64,000 nt of DNA from Trichosphaerium sp. ATCC 40318 (Eukaryota > Discosea > Flabellinia > Trichosidae). The translations under genes were made by a program, and so were the position numbers. Positions 22,326 to 33,000 of this stretch are shown one piece after another. The stretch's first letter is position 1. Each line of letters opens with the position of its first letter. A model generated the notes under the pieces. That model had not been told where the DNA came from. It worked only from the letters and a program-made list of their open reading frames with translations, and ran no database searches. The stretch is from contig JALMLS010000255.1 in assembly GCA_038496445.1 (NCBI GenBank), positions 62,001 to 126,000 on the forward strand, read 5' to 3'.

Positions 22326-23802
22326 AACCACATCAATATGCATGAGTTATGAGTAAGTTATTTAATGTAAGATTGGATTCGATCAAGGTTAATCATTTTC
22401 TCAAGTGAACTCGCTACCTAAAATTGAGCGATTACATGAATATACTGAGAGTAGTTGGTACGACACGTTGTAGAGTCTGTGGATTATAAGAAATTCAGTG
22501 GTTTGACGCTATTGTAGTCCACATTAGTAACTTTACAAACACTAGCAAAGGCACGTGGTGATTTTGAACCACTTTTTCTTTTGCGAATAGCTAAGCTCAA
22601 TACAAGCTCATTTTTTGCTACTAATACGCTGAATTACGCTCCGTACGTTATTTTCCAACTCGTTTTGCATCAAAACATGTTGACACGTGTTTAAAAACGA
22701 ATCAGCGTCTTTATGATAGTTTATGGTTATCTTTTGGCCTTGTGTCATACAACAGGTAAAGATAGGCGTTTATGCAGTCAAAACAAGTGGATTTAAAACT
22801 TTTCTGAAGAAACTAAAGTTAGAAGTTGATATTCTAGAATTCCACAATTTATCAGCAACTTTTTTTTACACTTTGTAGTTATTTAAAGATTACGTGTGTG
22901 CTACAATATTGCTTGGTTAAAGCCTTGTCATAGTGTTATTTGTCGTCATCACAGATTCATCAACAACAAATAATAACCAAGGTTGTTGGCGCAATTTTAC
23001 CATGGCAACCTAAATTATCTGTCTGTTCGAAATCACGTGAACAAACCTAAAAAAAGACAACAAGATTTATTCGCTAGAATACCACTTTAAAACATTGCAG
23101 CTTGACACTGACCTACTGTAGAACATAAAATCAAGTCAAGGCCTTGGCTACGCTGAAAAAAAGCTACCTCTGTATCCACTAAACCAAATTGTTCGGTATG
23201 AGTTTTAACCATTGCCGCAGTACAGTAAAAGTATATTTGGTGTGTACAGTTTTGACGATTGCTAATCGACATAAATTACGTCATTTACGTCCTTCTACAT
23301 CGGTTTTGCTGCTGAATTCGTTTTGAACAAACACGCTCTAAACGAAGGTTCAAAAAAACATGTTTGATTGCCAACACATGGCGTCAACAAAAGTGTTAGA
23401 AGGACGTATCATTTATCTGGACATTACAAAAACTCAATTTGACATCCGTCCGCTATAGAAAGCAAAATTACGTGACGAGATCAATTTGTACACAAAAAAA
23501 AGGTGTTATTGTACACAAAAAAAAAAGTTCTTGCTGTATACGAGAGAAATATTGTTGTAGGTCATTCTTAGGAGAACAACCATGGCACTACTGAAGTAAC
23601 TCACACTGGGATAAAAGATCCGTAATAATAGTATAAAGCCGGCATATGAATTCTAGCAAATAGCAGCGAACAGAAATGTAGCCTTCACACAGGCTTGTTA
23701 AAAAGTACTGTTAATTGTTAGGTATCACGTTATTCAAATCTAATATAGCGCAACACTTACTTAATAGCGTGTTCTTATCATAAACCCAAACACTACAACA
23801 CA
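22326..23802. other. spacer inside duplicated block A
   Basis: From about 22493 onward it is the inverted counterpart of 45305-46918, with roughly 85-95% similarity by eye. It contains the truncated GNAT exon (22493-22748) and lacks about 330 bp present in block B. TACACAAAAAAAA runs occur near 23491-23525. No further gene recognised; the last 150 bp before 23803 is the likely lectin promoter and is nearly the same in both blocks. Confidence 0.5.
22493..22748 (-). pseudogene. 5' fragment of GNAT acetyltransferase gene
   Basis: Minus strand from ATG 22748 reads MTQGQKITINYHKDADSFLN, matching the first exon of the complete GNAT gene at 46656 (MTQEQEITINYHRDVDSFLN). Similarity continues through the next segment (KRKSGSKSP) and stops at about 22493, inside what is an intron in the full gene. 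Acetyl-CoA-binding exons are absent, so this is a truncated copy. Confidence 0.8.
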
Positions 23803-24309
23803 ATGCGCACCTCATTATACCTCATACTCGCATGTTTCTTTACCTTATGCCTCGCATATCCATTCACATCTGATGTCAAGGTTAAAATTTACGCACCAAG
23901 TCCAGCCCATGGATACAACTTGTATGTTGGCACCAGCAGATCCCCTAAAAATGGTAGAAGCTTGACGTTAGAGCGTTATGGAAACCTCGAGTTTTATGAG
24001 GTCCTAATGACTGATGGATCATACAAGTATTCAATCGTAGCTGACCCTGAATATTGTATGGATAGCAGTTCAGGAGTCGAAAATGGTAAGAACCTGAAGT
24101 TGTGGAAGTGCGAAATTACAAATAGAAATCAAAAGTTCATCAAGGAGGCAGTCAACGCTCCAGGTAATATATACAACCTCAGATCGATCAAAAACGGAAA
24201 TTACATGGTCGATAAAGGCGTTGGTGGAGTGATTGGTCAGAATGTAGTCATGTGGCAGAGAGATAATAGCCGCTACAGCCAGACATTCTGGATAAACAAA
24301 ATCAACTGA
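23803..24309 (+). CDS. secreted beta-trefoil (ricin-B-type) lectin-like protein, copy A
   Basis: Intronless 168-residue protein. Signal peptide (LYLILACFFTLCLAYPF), then one beta-trefoil-like domain with SIVADPEYCMDSSSGVENGK, NLKLWKCEITNRNQKF (a QxW-like NQKF) and IGQNVVMWQRDNSRYSQTF. The motifs are those of RICIN/CBM13-type carbohydrate-binding folds; only a lectin domain is present, with no catalytic partner. The second copy (44798-45304) differs at six residues. The gene is unusual here in having no introns and smooth codon use. Likely role: binding of sugars outside the cell, such as on bacterial prey or the cyst wall; this is inference. Confidence 0.75.
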   Translation: MRTSLYLILACFFTLCLAYPFTSDVKVKIYAPSPAHGYNLYVGTSRSPKNGRSLTLERYGNLEFYEVLMTDGSYKYSIVADPEYCMDSSSGVENGKNLKLWKCEITNRNQKFIKEAVNAPGNIYNLRSIKNGNYMVDKGVGGVIGQNVVMWQRDNSRYSQTFWINKIN

Positions 24310-24487
24310 GTTGATAGAATTGTTATGTTAATAAAACCCTCCCTTTGGTCACGTTTTTTTTTCTGTTTGTGATTTGATTTGTGATATTGACAACGTTTGG
24401 TGTCAATTAACAGTTAAATATAGTATTTTTTCTTGTTTTGTTAACCCTGAAAACCTTGTGTTCACGATTTGATGCCAACATTTTGAG

Positions 24488-24540
24488 TATGGATCACCAA
24501 CAGAAGTTTGTCATGAAACTGAGAAAGACACTGGTATTTT
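24488..24540 (+). repeat. exact 53-bp copy of a glycosidase exon piece
   Basis: Begins TATGGATCACCAACAGAAG and ends CACTGGTATTTT, identical over 53 bp to 22194-22246 in the last exon of the upstream gene, same orientation. It lies a few bases beyond the end of the lectin block homology with block B (24475), so it looks like a scar left when that block was inserted. Confidence 0.9.
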
Positions 24541-24607
24541 TTTATTAATGGAATAGAACCGTTTTATGACCATGTAACAAGAGAAAATGTTTTACAATAC
24601 ACTGAGC

Positions 24608-25987
24608 TCAGTTTGCGATTGATGCAACCTTTGCAAACTTTTTTGCTTTCCCTTTTTTTTCCATCTTTCTTCTTACTATCGAAATCATTACAAAATTCCT
24701 TTCCAAGGCAGTGATAAGAAAATAAAACAATAAAGCATAGTCCCACGTTACTATAGCGAGACCAAGAAGCAAGTATATAGGTAAGGATATTATCCTGAAG
24801 ACCAATGAAGATCGAGCCATGTGAAACAATCCTGCTCTTGTAGCTTTTCCGTTTTTAGTTGGTGCTAGCTTTTCTCCTTCATCAACAAGCTTCACAAGCT
24901 GCATTGTTAAATTATACATTACTAATAAATATTAAAAAAGAGTCATTAAAGAAACTAACCAAGCCCTTGAGGAAGGAGTATTGTGAAGTACACGCCAAGA
25001 AAAAGACCAGCAGCCATATCTACAACGGCACGTGTAAGTTTGTTGTTTAAAAAAAAATGGCATTGTACCTCTGATAATCGTGATTGACACGTGTAATCTT
25101 ACAACAATGACGAACGCGAGCATGTTGATGATACGCAATAAACATCGAATTGCAGTAATTATTAATATAAATCGTGCTCTCTTAGCTTTAAGAGCTGTGG
25201 GCGTTGCAGCTACCGGTCTAAAAGAAAAACACTAAGTTTATGATTTCTACTAAATACTCGTACTGTAATACTTTCCATGTAAGGAGAGTATCAAATACAG
25301 CCATCCCAATTAACTCTCCCACAGCGAAAAGCACCAACACTAGCCAATCCCCAGAAATAGTCTTACCAGCTATTATCAACGAAACAGTGATAACAGCAAC
25401 TAAAAACCGAAACATTAAACTTTAAAGTTGATGATGTAAAAACGATTTCGAATTTACGTAAGTTCATAAGTGTACTGAGCCATTGTAACATGTATAAATC
25501 TTTAGGACTGCATTGTTTACGGAGTGTGAAAGGTAGTAAATAATAATGATACACATTTACAACTAGCATCGCAACAAGCAATACAAGGAGTAGTGAGTAG
25601 CCTATTTTAACTCCAAAATCGTTTGATATACAGCTTAAATCTCTACCATCAACGTTTGCGAATAATAGTATACCATGGCCACTCCAACTACAAGGTGTCT
25701 GCGATGTTAGATAGCGGGGAAAAAATGTTTCGATAGAAGCATCATATCTCTTACCCAGGCGAGCATATACACGTGCCATTAACGCAAACTCCTCTACCTG
25801 CGCATTCACTTGGTATAGGCCAAAATTTAGCACATTCACGTGGCGCTAGAGTACTATTCATGATAATTAAGCAGGTCAAATAAATTCCCCACATTAAGTT
25901 ACGATTCAGCACGTCAGCAAACACAATCCTCATAAAATCTCCGTATAGAAGTACAAAGGTTACCACACAAATGTGTTGTATATTCAT
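24608..25987 (-). CDS. multi-pass membrane protein with EGF-like module
   Basis: ATG 25987 (MNIQHICVVTFVLLYGDF). After an N-terminal hydrophobic run comes an EGF-like motif: CAGRGVCVNGTCICSPGWSG (needs the intron at about 25702-25754 to join). Several membrane spans follow: YSLLLVLLVAMLVVNVYHYY, VAVITVSLIIAG, WLVLVLFAVGELIGMAVF, RFILIITAIRC, INMLAFVIVV, LFLGVYFTILLP, and near the end LPIYLLLGLAIVTWDYALLF and LLFYFLITALERNFVMI. So about seven or eight spans with a basic Lys-rich tail (RRKMEKKGKAKKFAK). At least four introns. It resembles EGF-plus-seven-span proteins of amoebae and other protists that may be surface receptors. I do not recognise a named family. Confidence 0.65.
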
Positions 25988-26133
25988 CGAAAGTGCCCTT
26001 GATCACGTGTACAGCACTAAACGTTTTTTTCGAAGTTATTTTTGGAAACTTCAGTGACCGACTTCTTTGAGGAAAAATCAAAACAAAGTTGCTCAGCCTG
26101 CTAGAAGCAACAACTAACTACTGACTAATTAAA
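25988..26133. promoter_or_regulatory. divergent promoter region, EGF membrane gene / ATP-grasp gene
   Basis: 146 bp separate the two start codons. It contains GATCACGTGTACA (palindromic CACGTG core at about 26004), a good candidate for a shared bHLH-type site. Regulation is inferred from position only. Confidence 0.4.
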
Positions 26134-28086
26134 ATGGCCGAAAACGATCAATACACACGTCAATCGCTAACAGCAAGCGATGGACCTGCTTTTGCAGCGT
26201 ATTTAAACGATATAGCGTTCAATCGTCCTAAATTAAAACAACCGGAAGGTAAAAACTGTTTTGACGCCATAATATAACATATACAAGGTGGTACTAGAGT
26301 ATCAACTACTTTTCAAGTCGTTGGGGCCGCAACAGCAAAAAACCAAACGGAGGACATTGAAAACAAGTGCGTATTGCTTGTTACTGAAAATTGGATCGTT
26401 TACAAGCACCTAAACGCCCGTATAAAAAAAGTGCGAAACATACTCGTTTGCTGAAAACATAAGCTAACTATGACTTAAGGTTCTTTTTACAACTTCTGAT
26501 GCCTTGAAACAAATGGATTTTGCAGCTCACAAGGTTGGATACCATCACATAGAAGTATTCGATACCCTAGCAACTGGTTCTGTGGAGCTAAAGGCTCTTG
26601 AATTGCATAGCAAGCACAACTTTACACATGTCCGCAAACTGATTTCTGATTATCGTATTAATTACATGCTGTAGGTAATTTGTACTACTGAAGATGATCT
26701 CATACGTACTGCAAAGATGAGAAGAATGTTAAAAATAGAGCGTCCAGGTATCCAAACTGTAGAGAGCGCAATGACATTCCGTGATAAAGTATTGATGAAG
26801 GAACTGTGTAAGGAAAAAGGTATCAAGGTAAACATATAAACAAACTCGTGATTTCTTTTTAGTAACAACACCTGCAGGTCCCAGTGTACGCTACTGTAGA
26901 AGGCCCAGCAGATGTTATAATGTTTACAAATAAGCACGGGTTCCCTGTAGTAGTTAAACCACGAAAAGGATGTGGTTCTATAGGCACAACGGTGTTGCGT
27001 TCAAAACAACGTAAGTTCTTGTATTTCTCAGTTTTTTCTTAACTTGTCACTTAGAGATGGAAGAGTTTATTCTAAACGTTCTTAGTAAGAATGAATTAGA
27101 TGTTTCTCTTGATTTAGAGGTGGAGTGTTTTATACAGGGAAACATGTATCATATTGATGGCTTTGTTTACAAAGGAGTCGTAAAAGCAGTTTGGCCATCA
27201 CAATACACAAACGTTGTGGTTGATTATCAAGCAAACAGGTTTATCGGTGGTTTTTCTCTGGAAGCAAGTAATCCCCTTACAAAACGACTACAACAGTTTG
27301 CTGTTGATGTAATTGGTGCATTAGATTGTCCTGATTCTTTTCCATTCCATTGTGAAGGTAAGCAGAATGCTCGCAACCTCTGTTTGTTTTTTTGATTTAT
27401 TTCCTCAGCGTGGGTTACACCAGAAAATGAGATTGTTCTTTGTGAGATTGCTAGTCGAACACGCACGTAATTTTTTATATTGTTTTGTTTTACTTATTTC
27501 AATTAGCTGGTGGAGGTATAAGACATGAAGTTCTTGAGATGTGGGGTATTATGATGGATAAAACGTGGGTTCAATGTCAATGTGAAGATTTTGTTACAAA
27601 TGAAGATATTAACAAAGATGTTGATTGGACAACTTATCAAAAGAAAGTTGATTATTGCGTTGGATGGTTATTCGCTTATCCACAGACTGGGATATTTGTT
27701 GATTTTCCAGAAGATTGTAAACTAGATTATTGTATAGGGTACTTTAACCTTGAGAGCGAAAAAGGTATGCAGTTAACTGATTTTCTTTCTTTTTTCTGAT
27801 TTGTAAACAATACTTGGATATTTTTCGGGTTTGTTACTGCAGTTAATCCACAAATTAATTACACCTCGAAATGAAGGTCTTTCAAGCTCTAGCCAGTGAC
27901 ACGCACCGATGGTTTTAACTTTTTGTTAACTGAGTGTTAGGTAAACAGTTTTTAAGTAGAAAGTCTTGTGCAGATGCTACTGCATCTATACTTGTGAAAG
28001 GATGTACAGAAAAAGAAGTTCTAGATAATTTAAACAAGGTTTATACATGGTACAATAATTCCTGTGTTTGGAAAGCACTTGAATGA
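26134..28086 (+). CDS. ATP-grasp domain enzyme
   Basis: ATG 26134 (MAENDQYTRQSLTASDGPAF). N-terminal Rossmann-like part ends with EDDLIRTAKMRRMLKIERPG; then the ATP-grasp core: VLMKELCKEKGIKVPVYATV, GFPVVVKPRKGCGSIGTTVL (Lys and Gly loop for ATP), DLEVECFIQGNMYHIDGFVY and a late metal-binding strand in WVTPENEIVLCEIASRT. The C-terminal part is AGGGIRHEVLEMWG onward, ending NNSCVWKALE. ATP-grasp enzymes join a carboxylate to an amine or thiol; eukaryotic relatives of this carbamoyl-phosphate-synthase-like type are widespread in protists without assigned substrates. About eight short introns; a few 5' joins (26365-26515) are unsure. Divergent with the EGF membrane gene. Confidence 0.75.
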
Positions 28087-28275
28087 CCGATATACTGTAA
28101 AAAGAAAGAAAAGAAAAGTACAAATAAATCGTGTTACAACTATTTACTTTCGCTCATAAACAGTTAATAATGATTCCTGACGTTTAAATTGATGTTGATA
28201 CTCCATGATTTATTAGAGAAGCTGTTCACCAGTGTTGTGAAATTTGCCACATATAAGTCTTGTTTCTTCGTTAAA

Positions 28276-30029
28276 CTATTGGTTTAGGCTTTCTATAATA
28301 TCCACAAAATAATTCTCATTCTGTATAGCGTATAGTGCATCAGCGTGAAATAGAGTATCTCCAATTAAACCTTCAACATCTTTGAATGGCTCTCCATTAT
28401 CTGGAAAAGTGTTTTTGTTAGTGCCAAAAATCAAGTTCATAAAAGAAACTGACAAAAAAAAATGCAAAGAAAAAATACCTAGACGTCTAGGATCAACAAT
28501 AAACCGTCCGTTATTCTTGTAGTTGCTTATTCTAATATTATCATCAAAGAATAATTGTCTGGCTCTTGTTTTATCTTCTTTATCAATCAATATGAGCTTT
28601 CCAGAGTCAAAATGTTCAGAACAAGAAGCCCACCTAGTAGTTTTATTAAACAAAACAACAATAATCATTCACAAGCTTATAAACTCACCATGGGTAATAA
28701 TCTCTAAGACCAAGAGATACACCCTTTTTAAATTGTTCTTGCATGAACGTATCGATATTTTTAAACCCGTGATAGATCTTGACAGTTCCTTCGTTGTAAA
28801 ACTTTGAGACATCCTATTGACAATATTTAATACATTCATCATAGAGTACTATCTGTTTTGAAGTTGTATTTAATATGCGTACGCCCTTGTAATCAACCTT
28901 AGGTTGGGCTAGAGTACCCATAATTAAATAGCAATCGTCACTTGATGGACCTCTTCTGAAAAAAGCGCCAATGTTGTTTTCGTTCAGCTATCAATATGTA
29001 AGCAATATATTTCATCTAGAATTGATGCCTTACCGTAATATCGTTATCTTTAGTATTAAATTGTACTCCAGGAAAGCTTGGGTGTTTGCCATTACAAAAC
29101 TTATTGAATTCTTTTGCGACCTAAAAGAGGTATACGATTAGTAAAATTTTGGAAAAAATTAAAGTTATTGCACCTCTGGAAGGTCCTCACCAAACGTTCT
29201 GAAGCAAAGAGCGAAAGGTTTTTTCATTTTTTTAAAATGTATTAACGTTTGATAAAACGCAGGAAGAAGTACAAATCCTTCTGGAAGTTCAAGTTTCTTG
29301 AGTAAAGATTCAAAAACAGGACGGTACCTAAAACAAAAAAAAGTTATTTTTAGCAACATTAAACGATGCTACGTACACGTGACCAGGTTGTCCAGGTTCC
29401 GTGAATATCTTTATAAGGCCTCTACGCTTATTCTTAATTGTCTCTACAACAGAGCTTCTTTCTGACGCTGAACTTGCGTCATTGTTTTTCTTGGGAAGAG
29501 GGTAGCAACTCTAAAGTTGTTAATTTGAAAAAAAAAAAACAGTTTCGGAATCGTACACGCAAAAAATCGTAATAACTGACTGAGGTTTCGCTCTTACGCT
29601 CTCCGGGCTGATTTCCTTCAGGTTCCCATACCTTTTTATCGCCTTTAGTAACTGTGTGGCCCCTTAATTATCAATTAAGCTAAAAACACATGCACAAGAA
29701 CTAACCAGCAACAAGACGCTAGTATAGCGCATAATTCATCCTTTGTGTCTTTACCAGCAGCTATATTTAAGTATTAGTACTGTAACCACCTAAAAACGTA
29801 ATATAAGGCGTATCAAAGCATTTTTCTATTCAGAGATCTCGAATAAAACACAATTACCTTTATCAGCAATCAAGATCGTTCTGTTAACGTCAAATGTTAG
29901 TACAAGTGGTGTAGACATGCTTGAGACAAGTAATAGTGCCTTATCCTTGAAGATTGTAACGGTCAGAGAAAAGTCAGTTTTTGGCCTTTTTTTTGAATTA
30001 TGTAAATTGTCGACAATAAACGAACTCAT
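28276..30029 (-). CDS. HAD-like superfamily protein
   Basis: ATG 30029. The first exon has VLTFDVNRTILIADKG, which fits HAD motif I (DxNxT). Later exons give GKDTKDELCAILASC, TKGDKKVWEPEGNQPGERKS, YRPVFESLLKKLELPEGFVL, then FALCFRTFGEDLPEVVAKEF (motif II Thr) and FCNGKHPSFPGV, and finally LFFDDNIRISNYKNNGRFIV (paired Asp, motif IV). A family with the FRTFG-DLPEV and FC-G-HP signature occurs in many protists and algae; its reaction is not known to me. At least eight short introns. Convergent with the ATP-grasp gene (190 bp between stops) and head-to-head with the Clu-pseudokinase gene, with only 11 bp between start codons. The exon near 29700-29800 is poorly resolved. Confidence 0.65.
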
Positions 30030-30040
30030 GGCACGCAATT

Positions 30041-33000
30041 ATGCAAGTAGGTGGTTACGTTAACGACGTTAACGACGTTGCTATCAGTTATTACACTGAA
30101 GAACTACACGCACCCCCAAATACGACACCATGTCCTGAACCAGTTGTAATACAACAATCTGATGGTATACATACGTTATACGATAAGTTAGAACGCGATT
30201 GGAACGAGGAGTATCAAGTATGAGATAAGATCGTTGCCAGCTTTTTGAGTGGTTAATTGTATTTAATTATTAGTCTCTCAAAGAGCAACACTACAGCGAT
30301 AAAAGTAAAGAGCTAGAGAGAACGCGGCAATTACGACATTTGAGCGAAGTATAAATAATTAAATACCTATCAATGCGCTTATCATACTCACAGGAGTTTT
30401 CTGCGTGCGCCACAAAGACTGCTAAGCGAATTATATCAGAAGTTCACTTGCCCGACTCAAGAAAAACTATTAAGCCTGTTACAAAGTACGACACCTCATT
30501 TCAACGCGTTTGAAAATACAATTGACTCTTCAGATCAATTTTATTAATTTCCTTCGTTTTAGTCAAGTCGGTGGCGCTGCTGGTGGTGTTAAAGTGCGCA
30601 TCATATTATTGTATACGCCTTGAGAACAAAAACGGTTTTTTATCTTGACGTTCACCTCCTTGAGAGGTTTTTTTGCGTTTTTTTTTTCTTTTTTTTCTTT
30701 TTTTTTTTTATTGTGTTTCTTATTTTTTGTTCTTTTACAGTTTTTCCACAATTCCATCTTCTTCAAGTTCCCAAGTGATAATAGAGGTATATATCAAAAC
30801 CAAGATGGTATAAGAAAGGCGTGTGGACATGAATTGAAGGGTTTAATGTGCTTGATGGACTGTCGTGTCAAAGGTAAGACGAAATTAAAAAATCATTTTT
30901 TGAGCTCACTGTGGAAAAAAACCAGATTGATTGTTTAAGCGACCTTGCCATTTTCTTTTGAAATTATCTTTATGTTTTTGTACACCCATGTATATAGCGA
31001 ATCACTCAATTGGTTAATAACAAAGTGCACTTTTGCTTATTTGTTTTTCAAACCAAAACTTTTCTTCGAAAAATACTGGTAACTAACGTTATGTTTTTCT
31101 TTTCAGCGTTATGTTTTCCTTTGATGACTATTATTGATTATCGAGGGTGGCGTCTTCTAGCAGAAGCTATACTACCTATTGATAAACAAACTGTTATTTA
31201 TGGGTCAGCTGATGGCGCTCAGACTATTCATAATAGTAATGATGAAATGGACGAGAAAATGGGGATAGTCGCGAAAATTCTGAATTTAGAACCTGAAGAG
31301 GTCTGGAATCGGGATAAGACCAAGAAAACGAGGTTACATGTATCTTGTGATATCGAAGGGCATCATGGACGAGATCATAGGTTTTACCTAATAGGTACAC
31401 CTCTTTAACAAGTCAATTTTTTTCAAAAATATCCGTCTTTACTTTTTTGGTTTAAAATCGATCGTTTACTCTCTTTGTTTCGTCTGTAATTTAATGTGTG
31501 TTTTTTTATAGATACTGCACGTGTTATGCCACCGGCTGAACCTATAGTTGGTATTAAAGGTGGATTTCTTTTTCAACAACTTCGACCTGAACTTGTTGTT
31601 ATGAATTCTGATAGTCTTTGTGCTGATGCTTTTTCTGGGTTTACTATATGTAATGCAAAAACACATAAGAAACGTATATGTGATGCAACAAGAAGATTAA
31701 CTAATCAAATCATACCACACTTTGGTCAAGAATTGATGAGAGATAGAAACTTCTTGAGTAAGCTTAATGATCCAGCTAATTACGTTTTTCAGCATTTAAT
31801 CACTGCGTTACATCAGCATGGTATAAATGTTCGGTATTTGGTGCGTCTCAGTCTTCTTTTAGCAGCGGTTTTTTACGGTTTCAAACAAAAGAAAATGTTG
31901 ACTGCTATTTCACCTGTTTTCCCTTTTTTTTGGCTTTGTCTTTTCTTCTCCCTGGGTAGGCTAAATTTTCTTTAGGCTGTGTTACGGAATAGTGTACAAG
32001 GCGAAGAATTGAGAAAGTTTTTGATGACTGAGATGGTTGCACGTGTGCTTAAACATGAACTTCGTTCAAAAATGAGGGAACTTACACAAACAAATGACAA
32101 GGACTTTTTTGTGCTTGTAGCTGACTTCTGTAACTTGGTTCGTATTCTTTCCTACACTAGTTTAAGCGGATACTTGTGTTAGTACTTACTTATTGCGTAC
32201 ACTAGGTGTTTCAAGATCACCACGACTCGTTCATGCTTTGGTCAACAACAATACATGATGAACTAAAAAGTCGGTTTGTTGGATGGGATTTAGAGTCTAC
32301 ACAGTCTACTTATCTTAACCAAACATGTGTTCTCCCTTTTCATACGTTTAAACGGCTTATGGCTCTAGCGTGTTTTTCTATTTCGAAGGAACGTGAAGAG
32401 TATTTGAAGATGAATTGGAAAAAATTGATTTCGGGGCGTGGTGATGTCTTATTACGGGCAGCTGATGTAACCAGTCTTGATCCTAAGGTTAAGCATATAC
32501 ATAGGTTGTATTTTGAAGAAGCTACAGCTATGGCACATTATGCTATGAAAACTAGAAATCAAAAGAACAAAAAACAATTATTTAAAAAAGCTGTTCAAGG
32601 TTTTGGAACTGCTATTCGTGCTAAGCCTGGTGATTTTAGAGCACATCATAATCTTGGTATATCTTACCTATACTTAGCAAAGAATATGACAAAGCTAGAT
32701 AAAACAAATATTGAGGTACGGCAAGTCTAAGAAAGGAAGAAAAAAAAGAAGTTCCTCAGAACTTTTTTTCGTCTTACCTGGTGTTAACTGCTTTCTGCTG
32801 TAGGTTGCGGATCAGAATAAGCTGCAACAGGCCCGTCATTTCCTTGAGAAGTCTGTTTCAATGAGACCTAGAGCTGATACTTTTATTCATTTGGCGGACT
32901 GTTGTGTTGAAATTGCAAAAACTCATCACTCTCAAAAAAAGGCAGTTGATAGTTTGAACAAGGCTTTTACTCACTTTAAGAGCGCTTATAATTTAAAAAA

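Noticed and set aside
23087-23272. 61-codon open frame shared in part with block B
   Set aside because: The counterpart near 45840-46020 does not keep the frame, so there is no sign of coding selection.
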